Source: Macrolepiota albuminosa (taxonomy: Eukaryota; Basidiomycota; Agaricomycetes; Agaricales; Agaricaceae). Taken from it: 64,000 nt of DNA. The stretch lies in NCBI GenBank assembly GCA_027475525.1, contig JAMWFC010000073.1, positions 893,791 through 957,790 on the forward strand, read 5' to 3'. This document shows, piece by piece, positions 1 through 11,545 of this stretch. Numbering within the stretch: the first letter of the stretch is position 1; each line of letters begins with the position of its first letter. The notes under the pieces are model-generated. The model saw nothing but the letters and a program-made list of their open reading frames with translations. It had not been told where the DNA came from and did no database searches. The position numbers and the translations under genes are program-made.

Positions 1-3000
1 GAACGCGGTATGGGCCTACCCATTTCGGGCAGAGTTTACTCGCTCGACCCTTTGGGAGCCTCAGATTACGCGTTGATAAGTATACCAACGCTCCTACAGC
101 TATTGGCGGATCTTTTCGCCTGGAAGACTCGTGCCTCTATGATGGCGTCATGCGCCGCCACAATGTTCTCCAGGGCCTGCCTGGCGAACTCGACAACTCC
201 GCGGTGAGCCACTGTATCAGCACGAACCTCGTGCAGCATGGAGGACAAGTACCCTCCGTTGAGTTCAAAGGGCGCATACCCTGTGGTATCCGAGATACTC
301 ACGTTAATCGTGAACTCAGTGAGTGGACACCAGTCCACCCAGTCCCGTTGGTCAGGGCAAACCACTGCCCTCAGAATTTGACCTATGAGGAGTCGAGCTC
401 CTAGCAGTTTGTGGAGTTCTCTCCACCATTGAGATGTGAACTTCGAGTCACGGTCGCTCACAATGGTGCTAGGCAGCCCATGCAGCCTAACAATCTCTCT
501 CAGGTAGATCCAAGACAGCTCCTTAGCCGTCAGCGTAGTTTGCACCGGTATGAGGTGCACCATGCTCGTCATGCGGCATATGACTACCCAGAGGTAATCG
601 AACCCTCTGGACTCGGGAAAGGGACCTACGAAGTCCATTCCAATTGAATCCCAGGGTTTCACCGGCACGGGTAGCTGGTGTAGCTTCCCGGGAGGGGATC
701 CAGGAGGCAACTTTGCCCTCTGACACGCTGCGCATGATGCGCAAAACTTAGTTACTTCTTGGGCCATGCGTGGCCACCAATACCATCTCCGAATGTAGCC
801 CAACGTCCGGGCAGCACCAAAGTGCCCCACCAGGGCATGGGCCTGGTCCAAGACCCGCGTAACAATGGGTCGTGTACGGGGGAGGCATACCACTGCCACC
901 CCTTGACAGTTCTCCGTCATGATGAGTCCACCAGGCTCATGCCTGAACCGAGGATGGTCGTCAGGATTGGCGATTATCTCGGCCAAGAGAGAATCATCAC
1001 CATAGTCCTGCACCACCTCCTGCCGGAAGTCGTCCTTGACCAGGCTAGGAGGCTGAGATGAAGGCAAGTCGCCTTTGAGCATCTCCGCAAGCGTTACGGG
1101 TACATCGTGGCGCTTGTGCTCCCTAGTAGATGCTGGGTCCACAGCTTCATGCTCCTTGAGCAACTGGGTGGCTACGTCCCGCTCTTCACGCCGCTCTCTG
1201 AGACGAGTGCTTCACCTTCGTTCATCGTCACGCATAGCGCGTACTTCCAGGACATGCTCCCTGAGTTCCTGGTATCGGTGAAGAGGTAAATCCTCTCCAT
1301 CAGGGTCTATGCGGCAGTCTGCCTGCACATACTCATGAGGCTCGTGAGCCTCCTCAACCACATCACTCTCAAAGTAGCGCGACAAGCAGTCTGCCACTTT
1401 GTTGAGTTCACCTTTAACATAGGTGATGTCGAACTGGTATCTTGACATGTAGTCTATCCATCGTCGCTGACACGGTGACAAGTTCACTTGAGTTTTGAAG
1501 AACTCAAGGGCCTTGTGGTCCGTTATGATGTGGATGGGATATCCCATCAGCTTATCCTCCCATTTGAGGAGGGCTTCGAGTATGGCAAGAGTCTCCAACT
1601 CATGCACCGCATAGTTTTGCTGGGCTGTCGTGAACTTTTTCAACATGAACCCTGCTGGGCGGCATGTCTGCCAGCTGCTTCCCTGGCTGTACATGGCCCC
1701 GACGCCTGTCTTGGACGCGTCGCAAATGAGCCATATAGGCTCGTCCTGTCTAGGGTCGATGGGTCGAATCACCGGAGTCTTCGTACAGATCTGTTTGACC
1801 ATCTCGAAGCACCGCTGGTGCAACGGCCTCCAATTGAACGGTGACCCGTTCTGCGTCATGGCCATAAGTGGCCCAGTATAGGCTGTTACATCGGGCAAGA
1901 AGCTCGAAATGTAGTTGACAAGACCAACAAACCGTTGGATGTCATTGTAGTTTCGGGGTGTTCGCCACTCCCGAATGCGATCGAGCTTGTCCTGATCGGG
2001 GGTGGATACCCTGCTCATCAATGACATGCCCTAGGCAGTCTATACTCTGAGCGTAGAGCTCACATTTCTTCCACTTCAAGTACAACTTGTACTTGCGCAG
2101 TCGTTCGAATATGACTCTGAGGTGCTGCTCATGCTCCTCCATAGTATCCGAGTAGATGAATATGTCATCTAAGTAGATGTGCATGAAACGTCCTATTACG
2201 TCTCGGAAGATAGAGGTCATTAGCCTCTGGAAAGTTGCTGGAGCATTGCAGTCTCCAATCTGCATTATATTGCTCGTAAACGTGCCCATGATCGATGCAA
2301 ATACGGTCTTGGGTACGTCCTCGGTGCGAATGTGCACCTGCTCGTAAGCGTCAGTAAGGTTGATCTTCGAGCAATACTTCGCCCGCGCCACGTCTTCCCG
2401 GATCACCTCCTGATCTGGTAAAGGAGTTACATCCTTTATGGTGTTGTCATTGCGCTGACACGCATCAAGAGCTGTTCGAAGGGTTCCATCCTTCTTCGGG
2501 ATGCACAATAATGGTGCAGCTTGAGCGGTGGTGCATGGGGACCACCATTGAGCATTCAAATAGCGATTAGTCTTATCGCATAGTTGCTCCTGGAGGGCGC
2601 GCGGGCAGCGCGGCAAGTGGTACTTATACTGCTTGCTCTCGTCTATGAGATTGATCTCATGGTTCACCTCCCGCCATGGCGGCAGCTCCTCCTTGGTCCC
2701 GTTGACCATGTTGGCAAATTCTTCTTGCCATTGCTGACGCAATCGAGGGATCTCTTCCTCACGAAGGCTTGTCGCCTTCTGCTTCCCCTTCATACGCACA
2801 TGGGGAAGTACTTCCACCGTCTCTGAGGGTGGCCGAGGCGGCGGTGCATACTGCTCGTGCATGGCAAGCACTCGATTGACACTGTCATCGGGTATGTGTA
2901 GTCTCAGCGGAGAATCCGCTGCTGCTGCCTTAAAAGCCACAAGGCTTCTTCCCTCACGTACAAGTGAGTACGCTACGGACACCTCGTCCGAGGCTGGCTG

Positions 3001-3480
3001 ACGATACGCTGGTTTGATGGTCATCCGTCTCTGGTGCGCATTTCGCGCACACATGGCTGCCACCAGCTCGTTCCACTCTTGCGGCATTCGGAGGTCGTAT
3101 GCCCAGTCGTACTCTGGCAGGGGGGCTGGTCGCTCCCATAGGAACCGTGTGTCCCCCTCTTCTGAGGCTTCCACCTCTCGGATGCTGTCTTTCAAGTCTT
3201 CCAACTTGACTTGTGAGGACGTAGGTGGACATACATCCACTGAGTCCTCCCGTCGTCTCACCTTTTGATGGCGTTTGTCTGGAGGCCTTGCGCCTCAAAT
3301 CTCAGGAGCAATTATTTGCTCGTTGCTCCTCTTGGAGGCTTGATACTCCTCCTTGCTCATCATTACCACGTTGTGGTCTGCGCTCAGTCCAGGCATAGCC
3401 TGCACTTCCTCCTCCCCATCCTCCATGGTCGGCACTCTGCACCGGCCAAGTCATGGAGAGTCCTTGCATTTCTCCATAGT
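1..3480 (-). pseudogene. A2 pol: RT, RNase H, integrase (broken)
   Basis: Pol of the gypsy copy, processing order from right to left. RT is visible around 1942-3261 with the catalytic box YLDDIFIYSD near 2160 and the LGH motif; RNase H lies in 1212-2027 (DASKTGVGAMY and TDHKALEFF); integrase lies in 66-1163 with its HHCC zinc module (HALVGHFG...CASCAACQRAK), core DFVGPF and VSDRDSKF. Frame changes near 2000 and 1200 separate the three parts, and a short deletion removes the DGQTERAN region that element A retains at 25690-25740. The chromodomain-like tail is beyond the window. This copy serves as the intact reference for the pol segment deleted from element A. Confidence 0.9.
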
Positions 3481-3489
3481 GCAATGACG

Positions 3490-4107
3490 TCACAGACAAT
3501 TATCCGTATCGTCTGCTGTAGCTCGCTCGGCTGGAATCACTTTCCCATTCACTAGCACCTGACAATGGTCAAAGTCTAATATGACTTTATTACGCCGCAT
3601 GAATGGCATTCCCAGTATCATATCGTAGCAATCAAAGTTCACTACATCCATGTATTCCCGGCTACGTGAGCCCGGCGTTTGGACATTCACATTTGTCCCA
3701 TACTGTACCATGGCTCGGCTCCCTACGGTGCCCAGCTGTAATGCCAATGGCGTATCCAACTCCTGCACAGATATTCTGTACACATGGGCGAACTGGGGCG
3801 TTATACCCGACGTAGTACTCCCAGAGTCCCACAAGGTCCATGCCTTGTGGCCCTCTACGTCCACATATGAGACCAGACACTCCTTGTCTGCCCGTTTCAG
3901 TGCAGGGCGCTGCAAAGTGCCCTCTGCTTGCCAAAGAGTCACCTTCTTCTTCTCATGCTCATTTGTCGACGGCCAATCCGTCATCGCCGCTAGGCACTCG
4001 GAGTTGCTGTCGCAACTGTAGTACTTGTTGTCGTAGACGTCATCATATATGTCGACTGTGACGTACTCTTCCCCCTCCACAACCACACTCTCGGGCTCGG
4101 CACCCAA
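3490..4107 (-). pseudogene. A2 retropepsin-like protease region
   Basis: A 205-residue segment with the aspartic protease signature LWDSGSTTSGITP and, further on, DMILGMPFM, the second hydrophobic-Gly motif of retroviral-type proteases. Here the usual DSGA/T is DSGS. The same segment occurs in element A (24549-24929) and in B (33316-34239). The frame ends with TGA directly after NCL, and a second TGA followed by CTT lies 13 codons downstream before pol resumes in the same frame. Confidence 0.85.
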
Positions 4108-4206
4108 TGCCTCCTCTGGAGGCTCCTGGTCGTTTGTGGGGTGCTCTGCCTCAGACTCAGCAGATACATCTCCATCACTCCCACTCGTGGCTGCAGTATG
4201 TGCAGC

Positions 4207-6467
4207 TCAAAGGTGGGTGCGGGGTGTATACCCCTTCCTCAGGGCTCCCGGCTTTGCGGGGCAATTGGTAGCGTAGTGGCCTGGTTGGCCACACGCAAAA
4301 CATGTCCCCGGCTGACCTGGTGGGTTGGCTGGCTTGAAGTCCGGCCTTGGTTTAGGACGTTCTCCATTCGGCGCCCGCTCTGGGCGTGGGCGGCTCTGCC
4401 CTCGGTTCGCAGCAGAGGTTCTGCATACCACAAACCATGTGTTGCGGTCACGGTCCAAATTGGCCTTCTTGGCCAAGAACGTCCCCACATGCTGGCCTCG
4501 TGAGGGTGTCCCAGCAGGCGGTAATTGCCTGGTTCCCCCTTTATGTCCACTCCAATGTTCGTAGTGGTTAGCAGTCTTCAGGGACTGCTCATACCTGATG
4601 GCATATGCCACAAACTCTTCCACATCATTGACTTCTGGGGACAGTCCGTCCTCACGTATCAAATAGCGGCGCATGTCCACTGGAATGCCATCCAAGGATG
4701 TTTCGAGCATCGTATACCCGTCTGGGTATACTGCCATATTCTGGGCATGGTCGTTAAGGGTATCATAGAACCCTTGCACTCCCAACTTCTCAGTGTACTT
4801 GGCGGACTGGAAGTCCCGCCTCGCATCCTGGAGCGTTGAGGGGTGCACAAATCGATCGTACATTCCTGTAAGGACTCCTTTGAACGTCCAATCATACTGG
4901 ACACGGTTGACGTGCAGTACTGCCCGTCGAAACCACCCCATGGCCTCTCCGGCCAAGAACTCAGGCAGAACAAAAATCCGTTCTCATTCCATATGGTCAC
5001 CTCCATATAAACACATGGCGAGATGGGTGCATACATCCATTGCCCAATCCTCCAAGTTGCTGAACTTGGATGCGCCTGTATAGGTGCAAATGTGCCTACT
5101 GTCTGCTTTACGCAGCTTCACCCCGTCTGGTAACCGTAAGGTTACACCCAGGGCATCATTGACTACTTGATGCAGGTGATCATGCATGGCTTCACAATGC
5201 ATATGAATGGCCTCCCGCTGACCCAGCGATCTGGTCGCCAAATCAGCAGCCTGGGGAAGTGACTTCCCTCGTCCACCCTGTGGAGGACATCCCAAACCTC
5301 CTCGGCTGTGGGCATAATTGCCCTCATTTTGAGGAGTCAACCTAGGGCCGTCATCCCGGTCATTACCAGGGACATCACGTTTTGTGGCACCATCTCAATC
5401 GAGGAAGTCTCCTCGATCATGATCATTGCGCCACCCTGGACCTGGAGAAGCTTGATTCTCCTGACCCTGCGTGACAAACTGACGACACATCTCGTCAATG
5501 GGCTTAGTGCCCTCGAATACAATGCCCGAATTGTCAATAAGGGATTGTCCCTTAGTCCTGAGGTCACCATTGCACATACGTTGGTACGCGACTCTGTCGC
5601 TTAACGTTTCCGCCATGGGCACGCGCGGCATCCCAGATGCCTCACTTTCTACCTTGAGCATGGTACTATCGTGCCCATCCAGACCTGACACCTCTGTTCT
5701 AAGGTCTTGGTTACGCATGTGTGGGGGCTCCTCACGCCACCCCTGTCCTGCTGGAGTATAGAAAGTACTCACTGGTCTTACTTCGGGCACTTCCTCGAGT
5801 CGCACTTGGGTGGTGTATTTCATCACCTCTGGGTGCAAGTCCCAGAACACCTGCAAGCACACGGTGTACACAGTTTTCAGCCGCTGCTCCTCTGCTCTGA
5901 CGTCGTCGTCACTTGACAACTCAATCACCTCCTCTGGAAGCTCTACAACCTCCTGAGCTTCCTCTACTGCTGGTGTGTGTGGGAATTGGTTTTCCGCACG
6001 GGACACTTCAGGGCTCGCAGCCTCCTCCAGTACCTCTTCTATGCGGGCTTCCGCTATCTTAGAAGGCATTGGGCCTGCTGTGGGCCGCCTGGTCCCACTA
6101 CTCCAGTTTGAAGGGATAGCTTTCCCAGCCCGTACCGACAATTTGGTGTCTCCTGGGGCGCCATAGGCGCCTGTTGACTGTTGGCCATCCTCAGGGGGCC
6201 CTTTGGACGAGCTAGACCGTTGCAGTCCTCCTGGCAGCTGCGTAACTGGGGGAGTTAATCCCCCCTGGCATCTTATCCTGGAGACGTTGCTGACCGTCCT
6301 GCTGTGAGCTCTCAGCTCTCCGGGCCTCGCCTTTGTTCCTGGTCATTGGTCGCTGACGCGTCCTGGGTGTCTGCTGGGTCTCCCCGTAGATTGTGGGCAT
6401 TCCGCCCGCCGTCAGTGGAAATTGCAGGTATGGGATTACTCATCATTTCCCTGTTTGAAATTTGCAT
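4207..6467 (-). pseudogene. A2 gag with CCHC zinc knuckle (broken)
   Basis: Gag-like capsid/nucleocapsid region homologous to A gag (21642-24527). The start corresponds to the ATG at 6467 (minus). The C-terminal part carries the knuckle CFACGQPGHYATNC (CX2CX4HX4C) near 4270-4310. Compared with element A, this copy lacks about 90 residues (the RYASAHIVAL... to ...ALARAQ segment) between TTQ and EVP, apparently in frame. Multiple frame breaks (near 6200, 5395, 4960) make it a pseudogene. Confidence 0.85.
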
Positions 6468-6574
6468 GGTGTGGCTGTGCAAGAAGCTCGAGAAGCTGAT
6501 AGAGTTCTGTCAACGAACTCAGCGACTGACGTCAGGTGCTAGGCAATAGATCCTAGCTGGCGGATTCAAAAAAA

Positions 6575-6809
6575 TGTAATGAAGTTACAGGAATTGTGAG
6601 AGCTTAATGTTCACACTGCACAGAATCAGACCAGTCCGGTCTATTGACTATGTAGTACAAAACAAAAATAAGCTGCTTTGTAAGCAGCGAGTATAACTAT
6701 ATATACTAATGTAATTACTAATATTATATTATCATAAATATAATATAATATTTACTACTACAGTAAGTAAAAGCTATGTGGCCAACGCCACATAGCGGAC
6801 TACGCTACA
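6575..6809 (-). repeat. 5' LTR of gypsy copy A2
   Basis: A 235-bp LTR, read on the minus strand from TGTAGCGTAG to CATTACA, matching both LTRs of element A at both ends. It contains the perfect hairpin GCTATGTGGC/GCCACATAGC close to its start and a second GCTGCTTA-type hairpin. The interior AT tract differs considerably from A, so A2 is an older or separate lineage. Confidence 0.93.
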
Positions 6810-6911
6810 AAGGTTGTCCAGTATATCAAGAATTGCTGGCGCCCTTATTACCAGCATAAAGATCCAAAGGTGCTCCTGAAAACTTCACTGTGAGATATTG
6901 TCCAGCAGACA

Positions 6912-8210
6912 ATGGCAAAGGAAATAAACAAGGAGATTCAGAACTTGTTGAGAGGTAAGGATCACAACGCCTCAGGATTGGATGCATTTGCACAATATAA
7001 TGTGGCTGTCAAAAATGTTATGCATCAACTTACACCGCAGGAGGAAAGTCATTTATAGAAGATGGCGGCAGAATGGAGCGAAAAAGGAAATCCACCAGAA
7101 ATTCAGTGCAAGTTCGTACTCCATCCATCTCCTATCCATCCTCTATTCATTGTACATCTGTCTGCTTGATTCTGCTTTCTAATCATTGTCTCTACAAGAA
7201 GGCCCAAAAGCACGGTTTGAAGTGTGTGGACGATGCAGATGTGCTTCGATTTAGAGAAATGGGCATGTTGAGTTGGACTGTTGTTGGGTAGTATGCAGAT
7301 GAAGGCATGACTATTAGAATGTATGTGGTGCCATTATTCTTTAAACAATTTTAACACCAATTATAGTCATGACAATATGTCATACTTGACCCATGCTGAC
7401 CAACCAACCTTGTATCTTCCAGAGAGTCTGATATTCCAAGATCTCCATAATCTTGGTCGGCCTGAGCTATTGTGTCTGCTGAGCTTCTGGAGAGACCATC
7501 AAGGACAGTATAGATCCAGTGACACCTTCCACTGGACAGTTTATCTTGACCATCACAAGCAGCCAGTAGCTGCCGAGTACGGCACCCAAGCTGATTGTGA
7601 AAAAAATGTGGCAGCAGCAGCATGTAAGGCTACATGTAAAAATAAAGGGAAAAATTGGAAACAGAGGCCAACACCATCAGCAATAGTTGATGGCAACAGT
7701 AGGACCATCGCTAATGATGGGGCTGCTGATGGCGGATCTGCAGCCAACTTGGAGTGGCAACTGGGGCCTACACTTCCCCTGTCACCTAGCATACTACACA
7801 CACCACTGCCTGACTTACAGGAGGAACCCCCTGTCTTGCACTCACCACACACTCCACAGCCTCAGCACCACAACAGATCCATGGTTCACAACAAATCCCA
7901 ACCCAATGTATCAGCTTCTGCTCACAACAAGTTTGCTCATGACAAATCCGTTCATGACAAATGTGGTGATGATACAGCAGTGGTAGATGCCACTACCATC
8001 CACCTCTTACAACAAAGAGGATGGAGCCATCCAAACCCTCTAATTAATGGCCCTAGTGATGGTTCTCCTATATATAGAGTGTCAAGAAGGGTGCTCGACA
8101 TTCTTCAAGATGAGGACAATGACCAATTTGAAGGTGAGGGAAGGCCAGCATTACAAAACCAAAAGAAGCGCAAGGCATTGCCTAACCAATTGTCAACAAA
8201 TTCCAAGTGA
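6912..8210 (+). pseudogene. Decayed fungal hypothetical gene
   Basis: I do not recognise a named function. An ATG at 6912 opens a frame with TPQEESHL, a TAG, then MAAEWSEKGNPPEIQCK. This resembles the N-terminal region of a large family of basidiomycete hypothetical proteins (recalled, not searched). A probable intron (about 7114-7200, ending CTACAAG) is followed by KAQKHGLKCVDDADVLRFREMG, a stop, and then a 295-residue frame (7323-8210) with a Trp/His-rich front part (HWTVYLDHHKQP) and a repetitive His/Asn/Lys tail (HNKSxHDK). A purine tract and TGTTA follow at 8322-8340, so it may be cargo or the body of an old retroelement. Confidence 0.4.
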
Positions 8211-8311
8211 CCCCGCAAGTCTCATGCACAAATGTTACAGGAGGATGCAGCCCAATACATACCAGGAAAAAGGAGTAGCAGCCACACTAAGGTTATTTGA
8301 CCAGTCCGCCG

Positions 8312-8689
8312 TCATTGATGTGGGGAAGGGGGGAATGTTATATTACATTTTTGTAAACTAGTGTCATTGTGAGCTTCAGCAACAAGCTCTTTCCTTCTCC
8401 TCTTTTCCTCTACCACTAGCCTTGGTTGTCTTCCTTTCATAGATACCAACCACAACTTTTGTTTGTACAAAAAGTAACATTTGGCATTTTTGATGAATCT
8501 TCTTTGCTCCTGCTCTGTTGAATAGTTCTCTGGTATCCTGAAGTTCTCCAGGTATTTTCTAATCTCTGCCCATACTCCTTCTGGTTCCAAGTCCTTTACC
8601 CCAAATTTATGCTTCACACATGACACTTCCATGCCTCTATTTCCAATTCCTTTGTATTTTCCCTCCCAGCCATATCTTATGACTTTCAA
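8312..8689 (-). pseudogene. Gypsy pol scrap upstream of integrase zinc module
   Basis: A 125-codon minus-strand piece with RRFIKNAKCYFLYKQKLWLV, GRQPRLVVEEKRRRKELVAEAHND. This is the linker between RNase H and integrase of Ty3/gypsy pol, including the first His of the HHCC zinc module, after which homology stops. It belongs to a family different from A, B, D and F. The left boundary coincides with the TGTTATATTACA sequence next to a plus-strand purine tract, suggesting a junction between two old insertions. Confidence 0.55.
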
Positions 8690-8797
8690 CTCTATTCTCT
8701 CATCCCCCTAATTGATGTTGACTCATTCCCCTACCCTGTTATGCTTTTTTAAGAGTTCAAGTATTAAATTCTTGCCCTCTCATATGAAAGGCAGCTA

Positions 8798-9769
8798 AGG
8801 CTTTCTCCCTGAATTCTGAGCCATAAACTATCAGATCATTTCACTATCTCAGTAAGGTATGTTTTTAGACCTTCTATCTTGAGGTTCCAGCTTTGAAAAA
8901 AGTCAAATGACCTACTCATTCCCCTTTAATTCCACATTTGATCAAAGGGTATTGAAAACAGTAATTGAGCTTTTTAGATGCATCAGATATGGCATTTCAC
9001 AGATATTGCTACTGGAACCTCTGGGACCAGTCTATAGCTACCTGCCAATATCAAAACCATGTCATTTGGCCCTCTGGTTGATGAGATATCCAGAGAGATG
9101 TGTTTGAACTATAATTGAGGGTAATGTTAAAGTACCCCAGCTTTCTCTCTAGATTCTGAGCCAGCACCTCATTGGATCCTTTAACTACCTCAATAAAGTA
9201 TGTCTCTAGACCTTTCATCTTGGGGTTCCAGCTTTGATACAAGTCACATGACCTGCCTCCTCTTCTTTAATTCCTTATTTGATCCAGGGGTAGTAAAAAT
9301 AGTAATTCAGCTTTAGCTATGGATCAAATGTAACTTTCTAAGTTATGCCATTAGAACCACTAGGGGTATCTCAGGGCTACATGCTGATACCAAAATCATG
9401 TCATTTGGTGCTCTGGCTGCTGAGCTATACAGGGAGATGTGTTGGAAGTGTAATTGAAGGTAATTTTAAAGTACCCCATCTCTCTCCCTAGGTTCTGAGC
9501 CAGAATCTGAGCAGGTCTTTTAGCTGTCTCAATAAAGTATGTTTCTAGACCTTTTATCTTGGGGTTCCAGCTTTGATATATGTCACATGACCTACTCATT
9601 CTCTTTTAATTCTACATTTGATCAAAGGGTATTAAAAATAGTAATTCAGTTTTAGCTATGCATCAAATATAACTTTCTACAAGTTATGCTGCTGGAACCT
9701 CTAGAGGTTCTCCAGGGCTATCTGGTGATATCTAAATTATGTCATTTGGTGCTGTGGCTGTGAGATATA
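8798..9769. repeat. ~340-bp tandem repeat array, left part
   Basis: Landmark GGTTCCAG recurs near 8883, 9224 and 9563, i.e. every ~340 bp, with flanking CTTTCTC...ATTCTGAGCC, TCACATGACCTACTC and GTCATTTGG also repeated in order. The units are roughly 75-85% alike by eye. No convincing reading frame persists through the units. The array continues after the Tc1 insertion at 11367. Confidence 0.8.
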
Positions 9770-9983
9770 CAGTGGCTCAAAAAACTGTCTCAATGTTTCA
9801 TACTTTTTGAAAGATGAAATTAGCATGATGAATGAGAAGTGTCTAAAATTCTGATTAAATCATGTAACATACTATGGCATCGTAGCTACAAAATGAATCT
9901 AGGTTTATGTAATTGAGATCAAAACTGATGAAGCAATGGTCATTTTGAAATATTCACTCATTGGGACAGTTTTTTGAGCATCT
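9770..9983 (+). repeat. Left terminal inverted repeat of Tc1 element
   Basis: About 214 bp. Outer motif GCTCAAAAAACTGTC at the tip and an inner copy in the opposite orientation (GACAGTTTTTTGAGC) at 9964-9980. The pair makes each end look like a small TIR-bounded unit. Confidence 0.85.
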
Positions 9984-10129
9984 TTAATTTTTCAGGTTTA
10001 TCCCTATTTTACTCAGAAATAAAGGGTAAGTTGCATGTGGAAGGATAAGCAAAGTCATGTGACTATGTTTAGATATATTTGGGAGTAGTTCAAGCTGGTT
10101 GAACCACATCTTGACCTTCAACCACCATC

Positions 10130-11149
10130 ATGAAACCTATTCCACCTGCACAACGCTCTACTGTTGCTTCTCTTCTTGCTCAAGGGTATTCTCTGCGTCA
10201 GATTGGGGCTCAAACTGGTCTAGGGAAGTCTACTATTGGGAGGATTGGTAGAGAGTTGGAGATGGACAAGGAAAACCATCCTGGAGGCCGTCCTGCTAAG
10301 CTTACTCCACGTGATAAACAGGCTATTGTTCGACAAATCTCAGCTGGGAGACTTGATACAGCTGTCCAGGCCACCAATTTTATCAACAGCATCATTTCCA
10401 ACCCTGTCTCTCCTCAGACTGTCTGGAATGTGTTGAAGGAGGAGGGGTATCGGTCTGCTACTAAGAGAAAAGTTCCTATGCTCAAAGCTAGACATCGACA
10501 ACTGCGGCTTAAATGGGCTCAGGAGCATCAGAACTGGACTATAGAGGACTGGAAAAGGGTGTTGTGGACAGATGAGACAAAGATTAACAGGATTGGGTCA
10601 GATGGGAAGCAGTATGTGTGAAAGCTACGAGGAGAAGGCATTTCAGACCAAACAACTACACCTACTGTGAAGCATGGAGGAGGGAATAATCTCATGGTAT
10701 GGGGCTGTATGGGTTGGAATGGGGTAGGAAAGCTTGTGGAGGTGGTGGGGATCATGAATGCAGAGCAGTACTGTGAAATTTTGGATGATGGAGCAAAGGA
10801 GAGCTTTGAGAAGTTGGAGATGGAAGAGGGTGCCCGCTACTTTCAACAGGACAATGACCCCAAACACAACTCCAAGAAGGCTGACAAGTGGTTTGAGGAC
10901 AACAACTTTGATGTCCTTTGGTGGCCAGCCCAATCCCCTGATCTCAACCCTATTGAACATCTCTGGGAGTACCTCAAGGAGCAACTTAGGCAGTATGAAA
11001 CACCTCCTCATGGTGTGCATGAATTATGGGAGAGGGTTGCAAAGGAGTGGGATGAAATAGCACCAGAGGTATGCCAAAGACTCATAGAAAGCATGCCTAG
11101 AAGGATTCAAGCAGTTATCAAGGCAAATGGAGGACATACAAAGTACTAG
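10130..11149 (+). pseudogene. Tc1-like transposase with one nonsense codon
   Basis: Cut-and-paste DDE transposase of the Tc1/mariner superfamily. From residue 1: helix-turn-helix (VASLLAQGYSLRQIGAQTG..STIGRI), second HTH with GRP linker (PGGRPAKL), then catalytic WTDET (~residue 151), QQDNDPKH with the second Asp, and NPIEHLWEYLK with Glu in the DD34E arrangement. Length is about 340 codons, normal for the family. The only lesion is TGA at 10619-10621, where family members have Trp (TGG), directly after QYV; the frame downstream is otherwise intact to the TAG at 11147. No intron is seen. Confidence 0.92.
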
Positions 11150-11162
11150 ATACTAAAATTAG

Positions 11163-11366
11163 AGATGCTCAAAAAACTGTCCCAATGAATGAATATTTTA
11201 AAATGGCTATTCCTCCATTATGATTACATGAGCCTAGGCTCATTCTGTAGCTATGATGCCATAGTATTTTACATGATTTAATCAGAATTTTAGGTACTTC
11301 CCATCCTTCATGCCAATGTCATCTTTCAAAAAGTATGAAACATTGGGACAGTTTTTTGAGCCACTG
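11163..11366 (-). repeat. Right terminal inverted repeat of Tc1 element
   Basis: About 204 bp, inverted copy of 9770-9983 with scattered differences and a few small indels; it also contains the inner motif (11166-11182) oriented opposite to the terminal one. Confidence 0.85.
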
Positions 11367-11545
11367 TATAGGGAGATATATTGGGAGTGTAATTGAAGAT
11401 AATTTTAAAGTATTCCATCTTTCTCCCTAAATTGTGAGCCAGGCTTTGCATAATATTTCTTACCTCAACATGTAACTAAGGTTTTATTTGACCTCTACAG
11501 AGGTTCCAGCTGTCATCTTGGTCACATGATGTCTCATTCTCATTT
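11367..11545. repeat. ~340-bp tandem repeat array, right part
   Basis: Continues the repeat unit interrupted by the Tc1 element: GGGAGATATATTGGGAGTG through GAGGTTCCAGCTG and GTCACATGATGTCTCATTCTC. Removing the transposon and one TA puts its landmark ~340 bp after the previous one. Confidence 0.75.

Larger units (their letters stand above)
1..6809 (-). mobile_element. Ty3/gypsy chromovirus copy A2, truncated by window edge
   Basis: Read on the minus strand this is a 5' LTR (6575-6809), gag, aspartic protease, RT/RNase H and integrase; the integrase C-terminus, any downstream ORFs and the 3' LTR lie left of position 1. It is a diverged sister of element A at 21301-51738: same LTR termini (TGTAGCG...TTACA), same gag and protease sequence, and it retains the RT-RNase H-integrase block that A has lost. 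Several stops and frameshifts split every gene, so it is not expected to be mobile by itself. Its target-site duplication cannot be checked because the far end is outside the window. Confidence 0.92.
9770..11366 (+). mobile_element. Tc1/mariner DNA transposon, 1597 bp, TA target duplication
   Basis: Bounded by TA dinucleotides (9768-9769 and 11367-11368). Ends begin CAGTGGCTCAAAAAACTGTC and are inverted copies of each other over more than 200 bp. The single transposase gene lies between them. The insertion interrupts the ~340-bp tandem array, and the corresponding uninterrupted TA site is still visible in the neighbouring unit near 9434, which confirms the boundaries. Confidence 0.95.

Noticed and set aside
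8798..9769. Array resembling CRISPR repeats
   Set aside because: Units are ~340 bp, adjacent and without unique spacers; eukaryotic satellite-like repeat.
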